Assembly: GCA_902475645.1 (NCBI GenBank)
Contig: CABSAH010000009.1
Coordinates: 1 to 21,240, forward strand
DNA: 21,240 bases
Source: an uncultured Christensenellaceae bacterium
Lineage (GTDB): Bacteria; Bacillota; Clostridia; Christensenellales; CAG-138
Direction of reading: 5' to 3'
The translations under genes and the position numbers were made by a program. Under the pieces are notes generated by a model. The model was not told where the DNA came from, did no database searches, and saw nothing but the letters and a program-made list of their open reading frames with translations. Shown here in pieces: positions 5,370-13,216 of the stretch (its first letter is position 1; each line of letters opens with the position of its first letter).

Positions 5370-6200
5370 TTGATAGAGATACAGAACGTATCCTACGCAT
5401 ACGAGGACGCGGCGGCAAAGGCGCTAAGCGGCGTATCCTTGACCATAAGGGACGGCGAATTCGTGGCGGTGGTGGGGCATAACGGCAGCGGCAAGTCCAC
5501 GCTTGCAAAGCACCTTAATGCGCTGCTTTTGCCCACGGAGGGCTGCGTATTGGTGGACGGCATGGATACCTCGGACGAGAAGAACACATTGAGCATACGC
5601 CAAAGGGTAGGCATGGTGTTCCAAAATCCGGATAATCAGCTCGTTACCACAATAGTTGAGGAGGATGTTGCCTTCGGGCCGGAGAATATAGGCGTGCCGG
5701 GCGGGGAAATACGCGCGCGGGTTGATGCGGCGCTATCGGCCGTGGGCATGGAAAAATATGCCCACAGCGCGCCAAATATGCTTTCGGGCGGGCAGAAGCA
5801 GAGGATAGCCATTGCGGGCATGCTTGCCATGCAGCCCAATGTGCTTGTGCTGGACGAGGCTACCGCCATGCTTGACCCCAAGGGCCGCAGGGACATAATA
5901 GAGCTGGTTACGAAGCTGCATAGGGAAAAGGGCATAACCGTTGTTATGATAACCCAATATATGGAGGAGGCCATAGGCGCGGACCGCGTTGCGGTTATGA
6001 GCGGGGGCGAGCTGATACTTGAAGGCACGCCCCAAGAGGTATTTTCGCAGGAGGAGCTGCTGCATGCGCATAGGCTGGACGTGCCCGTTATGCAGCAGTT
6101 GGCAAACAGGCTGAACGCGCATGGCGCGGGACTGCCGAAAAGTATACTCAGCGTGGAGGAAATGGCGCAAGCAATATGCCTATCGTTGTCGAAAAACTGA
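5370..6200 (+). CDS. ecfA1: ECF transporter energising ATPase EcfA1
   Basis: One of two ABC ATPases that power group II energy-coupling-factor vitamin or metal uptake, working with EcfA2 and membrane protein EcfT. From a TTG start the protein is 276 residues and begins IEIQNVSYAY, as is usual for the family; AAGGTG at 5356-5361 is eight bases upstream. An upstream in-frame ATG (5331) would add 13 unlikely residues. Walker A GHNGSGKST is at 36-44; the signature LSGGQKQRIAIAG precedes Walker B in LVLDEATAMLDP. The DEATxMLDP form is typical of EcfA1 rather than EcfA2. The C-terminal region is of normal length. The end overlaps ecfA2 by 25 bp. No substrate-binding S component is encoded in the window, so the module probably serves several S proteins elsewhere. 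Confidence 0.95.
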   Translation: MIEIQNVSYAYEDAAAKALSGVSLTIRDGEFVAVVGHNGSGKSTLAKHLNALLLPTEGCVLVDGMDTSDEKNTLSIRQRVGMVFQNPDNQLVTTIVEEDVAFGPENIGVPGGEIRARVDAALSAVGMEKYAHSAPNMLSGGQKQRIAIAGMLAMQPNVLVLDEATAMLDPKGRRDIIELVTKLHREKGITVVMITQYMEEAIGADRVAVMSGGELILEGTPQEVFSQEELLHAHRLDVPVMQQLANRLNAHGAGLPKSILSVEEMAQAICLSLSKN

Positions 6201-7036
6201 ATTATGCATACATGCAGGGCAGCGCAATAACAAAGGCCGCCCTGACGGATATTAGCCTTAGGATAGAGGATGGCGAATTTTTGGGGCTTATCGGCCATAC
6301 CGGCAGCGGCAAAAGCACGTTTGTGCAGCAGTTAAACGGCCTTTTGCAGCCGAACAGCGGCAGCGTGCATGTGGACGGGCTGGACATGGCGGATAAAAAG
6401 CAGCGCATGGAGGGAAGAAAGCTTGTGGGCATGGTGTTCCAGTATCCGGAATACCAGCTTTTCGAGGAAACCGTTGAAAAGGACGTGGCCTTCGGCGTGA
6501 AGAACATGGGTGTGGACGAGAAGGAGGCCGTTGAGCGCGCGCATGAGGCGATGGCGCTTGTTGGCCTTGCGCCGGAAAGATTCGCGGAAAAGTCCCCGTT
6601 TGAGCTTTCCGGCGGCGAAAAGCGGCGCGCCGCGCTTGCGGGAATAATAGCCATGAAGCCCAAATATCTGGTGCTTGACGAGCCCATGGCGGGGCTTGAC
6701 CCGCTGGGCAGGAGGGCCATACTGGATACGATAGACAGCCTTCGCGCCTCGCTTGGGTGCGCGGTGCTTATGGTGTCCCATTCAATGGACGATATGGCGG
6801 ACAGGGCGGAGCGCATTGCCGTTTTGAACGGCGGAAAGCTTATTATGGAGGGCAAAACGCGGGATATATTTGCGCAAAGCGAATTGCTTGCATCCATTGG
6901 GCTTGACGTGCCGCAGGTATCAAGGCTTGGCATGGAGCTTAGAAAACGCGGGGTGGATATCCCGGAAAACATATACGAAACAGAGGAAATGGAGCTTGTT
7001 CTGCTGAAGCTTCTTTCCCAAGGAGGGCGGGCATGA
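6176..7036 (+). CDS. ecfA2: ECF transporter energising ATPase EcfA2
   Basis: Second ATPase of the ECF module, pairing with EcfA1 as a heterodimer under EcfT. The 286 residues begin PIVVEKLNYAYMQGS, the usual EcfA2 N-terminus. Walker A GHTGSGKST lies at 40-48, the signature LSGGEKRRAALAG in the middle, and Walker B LVLDEPMAGLDP; the DEPxAGLDP form separates it from EcfA1. The start lies within the ecfA1 frame; GGAGGA at 6155-6160 is rather far upstream (15 bases), so translational coupling with ecfA1 is likely. Its end overlaps the ecfT start by 4 bp. Isoleucine codons are 8 ATA, 4 ATT and 3 ATC, representative of the window outside gdhA. Confidence 0.95.
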   Translation: MPIVVEKLNYAYMQGSAITKAALTDISLRIEDGEFLGLIGHTGSGKSTFVQQLNGLLQPNSGSVHVDGLDMADKKQRMEGRKLVGMVFQYPEYQLFEETVEKDVAFGVKNMGVDEKEAVERAHEAMALVGLAPERFAEKSPFELSGGEKRRAALAGIIAMKPKYLVLDEPMAGLDPLGRRAILDTIDSLRASLGCAVLMVSHSMDDMADRAERIAVLNGGKLIMEGKTRDIFAQSELLASIGLDVPQVSRLGMELRKRGVDIPENIYETEEMELVLLKLLSQGGRA

Positions 7037-7839
7037 TAAAGGATATTACGCTGGGCCAGTATTTCCCGGGCAATTCCGCCATACATCGGCTCGATCCGCG
7101 CACAAAGCTTTTGGGCATGATTGCGTATATCGTTATAGTATTCCTTGTTACCAAAACGCCGGTGTTCATAATACCCGCGCTTTTTGCGGCAATTTGCATA
7201 TACCTTGCGCGCGTGCCGTTCAGCTACGTTATGCGCTCGTTAAAGCCGATAAGGTTTTTGCTGGTGTTCATGTTCATAGTAAACCTTTTTATGGTGCGCA
7301 CGGGCAAAACCGTAATAGCCTTCTGGATAATAAACATTACGGACGAGGCCATAAAGCAGAGCGTGTATATAACGCTCAGGCTCGTGCTGCTGCTTGTTGG
7401 TACAAGCCTTATGACGCTGACCACAACGCCCATTGCGCTGACGGACGGGCTGGAGCGGCTGCTTATGCCGCTTAGCAAAATTCACTTCCCCGCGCATGAG
7501 CTGGCGATGATGATGACCATTGCGCTGCGCTTTATACCAACGCTTATAGAGGAAGCGGACAAGATAATGAAGGCGCAGATGGCGCGCGGCGCGGACTTTG
7601 AATCCGGCAACCTTATAAAGCGCGCAAAGAACATGATACCGATACTTGTTCCGCTGTTCGTAAGCGCGTTCCGCCGGGCGGACGAGCTTGCAATGGCCAT
7701 GGAAAGCCGCTGCTACCACGGCGGCGAGGGCAGGACGCGGATGAACGTGCTTAAATTCGGCCGTGCGGACGGGGCGGCAGCCGCGGCGTTTGCCGTGCTT
7801 ACCGCGCTTACCGTTGCCGCGCAGAAGCTTTTACCGTGA
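7033..7839 (+). CDS. ecfT: ECF transporter transmembrane component EcfT
   Basis: Integral membrane scaffold that couples the two ATPases to exchangeable S components. The 268 residues have strongly hydrophobic segments at about 26-60, 72-88 and 114-130, a long cytoplasmic region, and a C-terminal hydrophobic helix near 246-264. The two coupling-helix motifs are visible: ARG in QMARGADFE (184-186) and SRC in AMESRCYHGG (225-227). The second motif is usually ARG or SRG, so cysteine in place of glycine is a mild deviation. FRRADELAMAME just before it is characteristic. AGGAGG at 7020-7025 lies seven bases before the ATG. It overlaps the next gene by four bases (GTGA). Confidence 0.95.
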   Translation: MIKDITLGQYFPGNSAIHRLDPRTKLLGMIAYIVIVFLVTKTPVFIIPALFAAICIYLARVPFSYVMRSLKPIRFLLVFMFIVNLFMVRTGKTVIAFWIINITDEAIKQSVYITLRLVLLLVGTSLMTLTTTPIALTDGLERLLMPLSKIHFPAHELAMMMTIALRFIPTLIEEADKIMKAQMARGADFESGNLIKRAKNMIPILVPLFVSAFRRADELAMAMESRCYHGGEGRTRMNVLKFGRADGAAAAAFAVLTALTVAAQKLLP

Positions 7840-8240
7840 AGCGGCACACGCGCACAATGCTTACGCTTATAGCCGTGGGGATAATAATTGCCGCGGCTGT
7901 GTGGAGCATTATAATAAGCAAAAACGACCCGCTTGAGGCCATTGCAAACGAGCTTAACGCACACGGATATTCCATGCGGGGGGACGAGCTGTATATACTT
8001 GGCGGCAAGGTAAATGCGACTATACGCGAGGTGCTTGCGCAGGGCGAGGATGCGGGCGCGGAGGAGCTGATAGCAGCCGCGGCGCGGCAGGCGGGCTTTG
8101 CGGCGGATATAGACAGGCGGGGCGAAATAACCATACTGCTCTATCAATGCGATAAGGGCGTTATGACAATATATTTGATAGACGGCGAAATAGAGCTTTG
8201 CTTTATACAGACACAGAGCGGGGAGGTATGCCCGATATGA
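7836..8240 (+). CDS. Unrecognised one-TM protein between ecfT and truA
   Basis: I do not recognise a family. The 134 residues start with a GTG that overlaps the ecfT stop (GTGA), and the end overlaps the truA ATG in the same way (ATGA), so the frame is locked into the operon and very likely expressed. Residues 8-27 are a single hydrophobic helix preceded by KRHTR, fitting a signal anchor with the rest outside. The remainder (30-134) is an acidic alpha/beta-looking domain with no Cys pair in CxxC form and no obvious catalytic motif. Membrane position next to EcfT allows an accessory or stabilising role, but that is conjecture. Base composition and Ile ATA usage match its neighbours. Confidence 0.8.
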   Translation: MKRHTRTMLTLIAVGIIIAAAVWSIIISKNDPLEAIANELNAHGYSMRGDELYILGGKVNATIREVLAQGEDAGAEELIAAAARQAGFAADIDRRGEITILLYQCDKGVMTIYLIDGEIELCFIQTQSGEVCPI

Positions 8241-9001
8241 CGCGGCGGGTGCGCATGATAATTCAATACGACGGCACGGCATACGCGGGCTGGCAGCGGC
8301 AGCTTACCGGGCTTGGCATACAGCAGGTGATGGAGGAGGAGCTTGCAAAGCTTACTGGGCATAAATGCGCGCTCCATGCATCGGGACGGACGGACAGCGG
8401 CGTTCACGCCGCGGCGCAGGTTGCGCATTTTGATACGGATTGCCGCATACCGGCGGAAAAGTTCGCGTTTGCCCTGAACACGGGGCTTCCAAAGGATATC
8501 CGCGTTGTGTATTCGGATGAGGCCGAGCCGCGCTTCCATGCCCGCTTTGACGTTGTGCGCAAGCATTACCGCTACCGCGTGCTTAACGCGCCGCACGATT
8601 GCCCCTTTACCCGCAACACAGCGCTGCATTACCATTGGCGGCTTGATACGGATAAGCTTAACGAGGCGGCCGAAATGTTCATGGGGCGGCATGATTTCAA
8701 TGCGTTCATGGCCGTGGGCGTAACGCCGGAAACAACCGTAAGGACAATATACGAATCCCGTTGGGAGGAGGAAAACGGGCTGCTTGTTTATAATGTGGCG
8801 GGCAGCGGTTTTTTATATAATATGGTGCGCATAATGGTGGGCACAATGCTGCAATACGGGCAGGGCAGGAATACGGACGGCATAGCGCGCGCGCTTGAAA
8901 CGGGCAGGCGGGAATTTGCTGGGCCTACCGCGCCGGCGCACGGGCTTACGCTTGCGCGGGTTGAATACGAAAATTTTGATACCAAGGAGCATATAAGATG
9001 A
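8237..9001 (+). CDS. truA: tRNA pseudouridine(38-40) synthase TruA
   Basis: It isomerises uridines 38-40 in the anticodon stem of many tRNAs. From ATG 8237 it has 254 residues. The catalytic aspartate is D53 in ASGRTDSGVHA (48-58). YDGTAYAGWQRQ (11-22) and the later LYNMVRIMVGTML segment are typical of the family. The start is chosen because GGGAGG (8221-8226) is ten bases upstream and because it makes a four-base ATGA overlap with the preceding gene; ATG 8228 and an earlier in-frame ATG are too close to or upstream of the binding site. ECF modules and truA are neighbours in many Firmicutes, but here the ribosomal protein genes rplM and rpsI that commonly follow are missing. Confidence 0.96.
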   Translation: MTRRVRMIIQYDGTAYAGWQRQLTGLGIQQVMEEELAKLTGHKCALHASGRTDSGVHAAAQVAHFDTDCRIPAEKFAFALNTGLPKDIRVVYSDEAEPRFHARFDVVRKHYRYRVLNAPHDCPFTRNTALHYHWRLDTDKLNEAAEMFMGRHDFNAFMAVGVTPETTVRTIYESRWEEENGLLVYNVAGSGFLYNMVRIMVGTMLQYGQGRNTDGIARALETGRREFAGPTAPAHGLTLARVEYENFDTKEHIR

Positions 9002-9969
9002 AAATACTTGTTACGGTACCGATGGACGATACGGAACGCGCCGCAATAGAGGCCGCCGCGCCCGACGCGGAGTTTGCATATGCCGCGGCGGACGACGTTA
9101 CGGCGGATATGATTGCGGATAAGGAGATTATATTCGGCAACGTTAACGCTGCGCTGCTGCAATACGCAAAGGAGCTTAAGCTGATGCAGCTTTTTACCGC
9201 GGGGACGGACGGATATATAGGCAAGCTCCCCAAAGGCTGCGCCATAACCAATACAACGGGCGCGTTTGGCCTTGCAATAAGCGAGCATATGCTGGCAATG
9301 CTTCTTTGCCTTATGAAGCGCATGCATCAATACAGGGACAATCAGCATAGGCATGAATGGAAGGACATGGGCGGCGTAAGGAGCATTGCGGGCGCAACGG
9401 CCGTGATACTCGGCCTTGGGGATATAGGCGGCGAATTTGCGCGCAAGCTGAAGCTGCTTGGGGCATATACCATAGGCGTGCGCAGGACGGATGCGCATAA
9501 GCCGGACTATATAGACGAGCTGGTGCTGACGGAGGATGTGGACAGCGTACTTCCGCGCGCGGATATAATCGGCATGGCGCTGCCGAATACGCCGCAAACG
9601 GTGAATATGCTCAATGCCGAGCGTATAGCAATGCTCAAGGAAGGCTGCATAGTGATAAACGTAGGCCGCGGAAGCGCCATAGACGAAGTCGCCCTTGCCA
9701 AGGCGATAGCGGAGCGCGGTATATTGGCGGGGCTTGACGTTGCCGCGCAGGAGCCGCTGGATAAGGAAAGCCCGCTGTGGGAGCTTGAAAACTGCCTTAT
9801 AACGCCGCATGTATCGGGCTTTTTCCACCTTGCCGAAACAAAGCGCAGGATGATAGAGATTGCCGCCGAAAACATAAGAAGGCATATTGACGGCAGGCCG
9901 TATATGAACGCGATAGACCCGTCAACGGGCTACATTGCCGATAAATACGGCGATAGACTGCGTTTTTAA
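8998..9969 (+). CDS. D-isomer-specific 2-hydroxyacid dehydrogenase family protein
   Basis: NAD(P)-dependent oxidoreductase of the D-lactate/phosphoglycerate/glyoxylate reductase superfamily; the substrate cannot be told. In 323 residues, the nucleotide-binding fingerprint GLGDIG is at 139-144. The catalytic triad is in place: R224 in NVGRGS, E252 in DVAAQEPL, and H271 in PHVSG. There is no C-terminal ACT domain, which argues against a regulated SerA. The residue after the fingerprint strand is V161-R162-R163, basic residues that in some relatives favour NADP, but this is weak evidence. The ATG overlaps the truA stop by four bases, so it is translated from the same message. Confidence 0.92.
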   Translation: MKILVTVPMDDTERAAIEAAAPDAEFAYAAADDVTADMIADKEIIFGNVNAALLQYAKELKLMQLFTAGTDGYIGKLPKGCAITNTTGAFGLAISEHMLAMLLCLMKRMHQYRDNQHRHEWKDMGGVRSIAGATAVILGLGDIGGEFARKLKLLGAYTIGVRRTDAHKPDYIDELVLTEDVDSVLPRADIIGMALPNTPQTVNMLNAERIAMLKEGCIVINVGRGSAIDEVALAKAIAERGILAGLDVAAQEPLDKESPLWELENCLITPHVSGFFHLAETKRRMIEIAAENIRRHIDGRPYMNAIDPSTGYIADKYGDRLRF

Positions 9970-9993
9970 CGCAAACGGGGGAGGGGTATAAAA

Positions 9994-11247
9994 ATGAGCG
10001 AGGCGCTGCTGATAGCATTGCTTATAGTTGGCATAGCCAACATTGTGCTGACAATATTGCTTATAAGCTCCCGCAGGGACGTCGCGCGGGACATTGACCG
10101 CCTAAAGCGGGATATGCTCGATGAACAGCGCGCGCTCCGTGCGGAGGTCGGCGAAAATACGCGCCGCAGCATAAATGCCGTGGGCGAAACGCTGCTGAAC
10201 GAATATCAGCGCGATACGCTCAATCAGGAGCAGCGGTTCAAAACCTTCGCCATGGAAAACGCGCAGCGCATGGAGCAGATACGCCGCAGCGTGGAGCGCC
10301 AGCTTAGCGACATACGCGAGGATAACGGCAAAAAGCTGGACGAAATGCGCAGCATAGTGGATGAAAAGCTGCAAAAAACGCTGGAGGATAAGCTTTCGCG
10401 CTCGTTTGCGCTGGTAAGCGAAAGGCTGGAGCAGGTCTATAAGGGGCTGGGCGAAATGCAGACGCTTGCATCGGGCGTGGGCGATCTTTCAAAGGTGCTT
10501 TCAAACGTAAAGACGCGCGGCATACTGGGCGAAATTCAGCTTGGGGCGATACTTTCGGAAATGATGGCGGCCGAGCAATACGAGATAAACGCAAAGGTAA
10601 AGGAAGCCACCAACGAGCGCGTGGAATTTGCAATAAAGCTGCCGGCGGATGACGGCACGGTGCTGCTGCCCATTGATTCAAAGTTCCCTGCCGATGCATA
10701 CACGAATTTGATGGATGCATACGAAAGCGGCAACGCGGACGCGGTTAAGGCGGCGCAGACAGTGCTTAAAGGCAGAATAAAGGAATTTGCCGCAGACATA
10801 GCGAAAAAGTATATCAACCCGCCGTATACAACGGAGTTCGCCGTAATGTTCCTGCCGACAGAAGGGCTTTATGCGGAGGTTTTGCGGCTTAACCTTATGG
10901 AAGCGATGCAGCGGGAATACCGCGTAAGCATAGCGGGGCCAAGCACCATGGCCGCCCTTTTGAACAGCCTGCAAATGGGCTTCAAGTCCGTTGCAATACA
11001 AAAGCGCAGCGGAGAGGTTTGGAAGGTGCTGGGCGCGGTAAAGACGGAGTTTGCGGCATTTGAAAAAACGCTTACCAAAACGCGGGAAAGGCTGCGCCTT
11101 GCGGACGACGAGCTGGGCAAGCTGATAGGCGTGCGGACGCATAAGATAAACCGCTCGCTTGAGCGCATAACCGAGCTGCCTGCCGATGATGGCGTGGCGC
11201 AGCTTATGGATAAATACGCCGGAGCCGACGACGACGGGGAACAATGA
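9994..11247 (+). CDS. rmuC: RmuC-family DNA recombination protein
   Basis: RmuC proteins limit inversions at short inverted repeats and are thought to act as membrane-tethered nucleases. The 417 residues open with a membrane helix (about 4-24), followed by a long charged, coiled-coil-like region (about 28-135), then the RmuC core. Core landmarks are TRGILGEIQLGAIL (174-187) and LPIDSKFP (225-232). A purine-rich GGGGGAGGGG (9977-9986) precedes the ATG by seven bases. Its placement between a dehydrogenase and deoD gives no functional hint. A repeat-suppressing nuclease in a window with a palindromic repeat cluster is a coincidence worth no more than a note. Confidence 0.94.
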   Translation: MSEALLIALLIVGIANIVLTILLISSRRDVARDIDRLKRDMLDEQRALRAEVGENTRRSINAVGETLLNEYQRDTLNQEQRFKTFAMENAQRMEQIRRSVERQLSDIREDNGKKLDEMRSIVDEKLQKTLEDKLSRSFALVSERLEQVYKGLGEMQTLASGVGDLSKVLSNVKTRGILGEIQLGAILSEMMAAEQYEINAKVKEATNERVEFAIKLPADDGTVLLPIDSKFPADAYTNLMDAYESGNADAVKAAQTVLKGRIKEFAADIAKKYINPPYTTEFAVMFLPTEGLYAEVLRLNLMEAMQREYRVSIAGPSTMAALLNSLQMGFKSVAIQKRSGEVWKVLGAVKTEFAAFEKTLTKTRERLRLADDELGKLIGVRTHKINRSLERITELPADDGVAQLMDKYAGADDDGEQ

Positions 11248-11281
11248 ATTTATATATAAAAACAAAGGGAGGAATAAAAAC

Positions 11282-11989
11282 ATGAGCAACACACCTACAC
11301 CGCACATTTCCGCCAAACCGGGCGATTTTGCAAAAACCGTGCTTATGCCGGGCGACCCGCTGAGGGCCAAATTCATTGCGGAAACATACCTTGAAAACCC
11401 CGTGCTTGTGAACAACGTGCGCGGCATACAGGGCTATACCGGCACATATAAGGGCAAGCGCGTAAGCGTTATGGCCAGCGGAATGGGTATGCCCTCAATA
11501 GGCATATATTCATACGAGCTTTTCAATTTCTACGGCGTGGAAAACATAATCCGCGTGGGCAGCGCGGGCGCAATAAGCGAAAAGGCCAAGCTTAGGAGCA
11601 TTGTGCTGGGCATGGGCGCCTGCACCAATTCCGGCTACGCCTCGCAATACGGCCTTTGCGGAACCGTTGCCCCCGTTGCAAGCTGGGAGCTGCTCCGCGC
11701 CGCAACCGCGCAGGCGGACAAAATGGGCCTTGATTACGAGGTTGGCACCGTGCTTTCAAGCGATACGTTCTATAACGATTCCATGAACACAATGGATTGG
11801 CAGAAGATGGGCGTATTGGCCATTGAAATGGAAGCGGCGGCGCTTTATCTTAACGCCGCGCGCGCGGGCAAAAACGCCCTTTGCATCTGCACAATATCCG
11901 ATAGCCTTGTTACGGGCGAGGCGCTTGACGCGGAGCAGCGGCAGAACACATTCACCGAAATGATGGAGCTTGCGCTGGAAATAGCATAA
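11282..11989 (+). CDS. deoD: Purine-nucleoside phosphorylase, DeoD type
   Basis: It cleaves purine (deoxy)nucleosides with phosphate to free base and (deoxy)ribose 1-phosphate, for salvage. From ATG 11282 the protein is 235 residues, the family norm, starting SNTPTPHISAKPGDF. Phosphate-site residues are visible: G24 in MPGDPLRAKF, R47 in NNVRGI, R91 and S94 in RVGSAGAIS. E183-M184-E185 in EMEAAALY bind the nucleoside, and D207 in ISDSLVTGE is the catalytic aspartate. GGGAGG (11267-11272) sits nine bases upstream; an upstream in-frame ATG at 11186 lies inside rmuC and is not used. It is the last gene of the operon, followed by a terminator. Confidence 0.97.
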   Translation: MSNTPTPHISAKPGDFAKTVLMPGDPLRAKFIAETYLENPVLVNNVRGIQGYTGTYKGKRVSVMASGMGMPSIGIYSYELFNFYGVENIIRVGSAGAISEKAKLRSIVLGMGACTNSGYASQYGLCGTVAPVASWELLRAATAQADKMGLDYEVGTVLSSDTFYNDSMNTMDWQKMGVLAIEMEAAALYLNAARAGKNALCICTISDSLVTGEALDAEQRQNTFTEMMELALEIA

Positions 11990-12004
11990 ATCGATATCAT
12001 AAAA

Positions 12005-12026
12005 AAGCGGCTGAAATATGCCGCTT
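12005..12026. terminator. Bidirectional terminator between deoD and the UPF0735 gene
   Basis: AAGCGGC and GCCGCTT form a 7-bp stem with an eight-base loop. The minus-strand side ends in an uninterrupted T-run; the plus side ends in TTATTTTAT. It sits between convergent genes and can serve both. Confidence 0.8.
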
Positions 12027-12107
12027 ATTTTATATGCCTAAAGCGCCCTTAAAGCGCCGCCCTTGCCGAAAAAGCCCTCCGCATACCGCGTAAAGCCGTC
12101 CTTCGCT

Positions 12108-12545
12108 TTATTCCACGTCCAAAAGCCCCGCCCGCTCCGCGCCGTCTATTGAAAGCAGGGCGGCAATTATGGCGTCTATCCCTTCGTTAAGGCCGGTTAT
12201 GTCCGCGCTTATAACAACACTTGCGCGCTCGCCTATGGGCGGGTTCTGCATTATTGTCAATATATTTGCGCCCTTATCGGAAAGACAGTTAAGCACGCGC
12301 CCTAACACCCCGCGCTCATGGCTGAGCAGCAGGGAGAATATTGCCTTCTTGCAGGCCGTATTCTCGCTTGGGGCGAATATGAAATCCTTGTATTTATAAT
12401 ATGTGCTGCGGGATATGCCCACCATGCGCGCCGCCTCGCTAACTTCCCTGACTGCGCCCGTGCGTATAAGCTCCCGCGCGCGTACAACGCGCTCATAACA
12501 ATCCGGCAAAACGGATTTGTGTACAATAAGGTATTCGCTGTTCAT
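12108..12545 (-). CDS. UPF0735 family ACT-domain protein (PheB-like)
   Basis: Probable amino-acid-sensing regulator; the family is found in Firmicutes and its exact role is unsettled. The 145 residues start MNSEYLIVHKSVLP, characteristic of UPF0735. Residues 33-53 form a helix-turn-helix (VSEAARMVGISRSTYYKYKD), and residues about 68-140 form an ACT domain (SLLLSHERGVLGRVLNCLSDKGANI). The combination suggests DNA binding modulated by a small ligand, often an aromatic or branched amino acid in ACT proteins. AAGGAG (12552-12557 on the plus strand) lies six bases upstream and selects this ATG over an open N-terminal extension of 56 residues that runs through a palindromic segment. It has its own promoter. 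Confidence 0.92.
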   Translation of the reverse strand: MNSEYLIVHKSVLPDCYERVVRARELIRTGAVREVSEAARMVGISRSTYYKYKDFIFAPSENTACKKAIFSLLLSHERGVLGRVLNCLSDKGANILTIMQNPPIGERASVVISADITGLNEGIDAIIAALLSIDGAERAGLLDVE

Positions 12546-12576
12546 GGTATGCTCCTTCCGCTTACAATACGCTTTG

Positions 12577-12605
12577 TATATATGCGCCCATGCCGGCGGG
12601 GTCAA
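12577..12605 (-). promoter_or_regulatory. Promoter of the UPF0735 gene
   Basis: On the minus strand TTGACC (12600-12605) and TATATA (12577-12582) are separated by 17 bp. The start would lie near 12570, giving a leader of about 25 nt that contains the ribosome binding site. Confidence 0.65.
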
Positions 12606-12629
12606 TAATATCCGTATGCGGCACGCTAA

Positions 12630-12672
12630 GCCCCCGTTCGGCGCAAGCCCATTGAGCAGCGCAAGCGGGGGC
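12630..12672. repeat. Imperfect inverted repeat upstream of the UPF0735 promoter
   Basis: GCCCCCG (12630-12636) pairs with CGGGGGC (12666-12672), with inner TT/AA and GCGC/GCGC pairing interrupted by bulges. There is no T-run, so it is not a normal terminator. It sits between the PH-domain gene and the UPF0735 promoter, and may be a small palindromic repeat or an operator. Confidence 0.5.
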
Positions 12673-12743
12673 GAGGTGCGTTCCGCGGCGTTTCCTGTGC
12701 TGAAATACTGCATTAAAAAACCCTGTACAGCTATATCATATGC

Positions 12744-13127
12744 TCAGCAGCCGTGGCCGCAGTCGTCGTCGTAATCCGCGCCGCCGAGGAATTCGCGCGC
12801 ACCTATGCGGCGCTCCGCGCGTTCACGCTCCACCATGTCCGAAAGCATATCGCGCACCCGCTTTGGGGAGCGAATAAGCTTTATGTCTATTTCGGGCGCG
12901 GTGCGGTCCGCCGTGCAGAGATGAAGCGTGCCAAGCCCCAGCAGCCTTTGCCCGAACGACCTATGCAGCGTTATGTCCAGTATTCTGTAAAGCCGAATTT
13001 CCTCCTCCCTGCGGGAGAATATGCCGGTATCTATTATAAGCTTTTCTTCGGTTAGCTCATATCGGGTAAAGCTCCACGGAAGCCCGAGGAACGTGCGCTT
13101 TCTGTCCTTCCATACCGTGTTTGCCAT
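12744..13127 (-). CDS. Small PH-domain (bPH2/DUF304-like) protein
   Basis: Function unknown. The 127 residues match the bacterial PH-like pattern: WSFTRYELTEEKLIIDTGIFSRREEEIRLYRILDI over about 18-52, then LGLGTLHL near 63-70 and a conserved RSPKRVRDML helix near 87-96. Unlike YdbS/YdbT relatives it has no membrane helices and is a single domain. The C-terminal tail DYDDDCGHGC (118-127) is odd: acidic residues with two Cys and a His, which could bind a metal. AAGGAGGT (13136-13143 on the plus strand) is eight bases upstream of the ATG. It lies downstream of the LCP gene in the same direction but has its own extended -10 promoter. Confidence 0.85.
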   Translation of the reverse strand: MANTVWKDRKRTFLGLPWSFTRYELTEEKLIIDTGIFSRREEEIRLYRILDITLHRSFGQRLLGLGTLHLCTADRTAPEIDIKLIRSPKRVRDMLSDMVERERAERRIGAREFLGGADYDDDCGHGC

Positions 13128-13180
13128 TATAGCAGACCTCCTTAAATCAAATGGGGATATAGTGCGACAAATACTGTATT

Positions 13181-13189
13181 ATTATAGCA
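13181..13189 (-). promoter_or_regulatory. Extended -10 promoter of the PH-domain gene
   Basis: On the minus strand TGCTATAAT carries a perfect -10 box preceded by the TGn extension. No recognisable -35 box is present, which is acceptable for extended -10 promoters. Confidence 0.6.
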
Positions 13190-13216
13190 TACACCTGTCC
13201 GCCGTGCTACTACGAA

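Noticed and set aside
8788..9885. 365-codon antisense frame opposite truA and the dehydrogenase
   Set aside because: Rich in Arg, His and Tyr, as antisense shadows of these codons are, and it spans two well-supported genes.
12546..12713. 56-residue N-terminal extension of the UPF0735 protein
   Set aside because: It reads through an inverted repeat and the gene's own promoter; the internal ATG has AAGGAG and the family N-terminus.
12721..12743. CTGTACAG plus T-run as terminator of the PH-domain gene
   Set aside because: The palindrome has no room for a hairpin loop, so a stable stem cannot form; read-through into the UPF0735 gene is possible.
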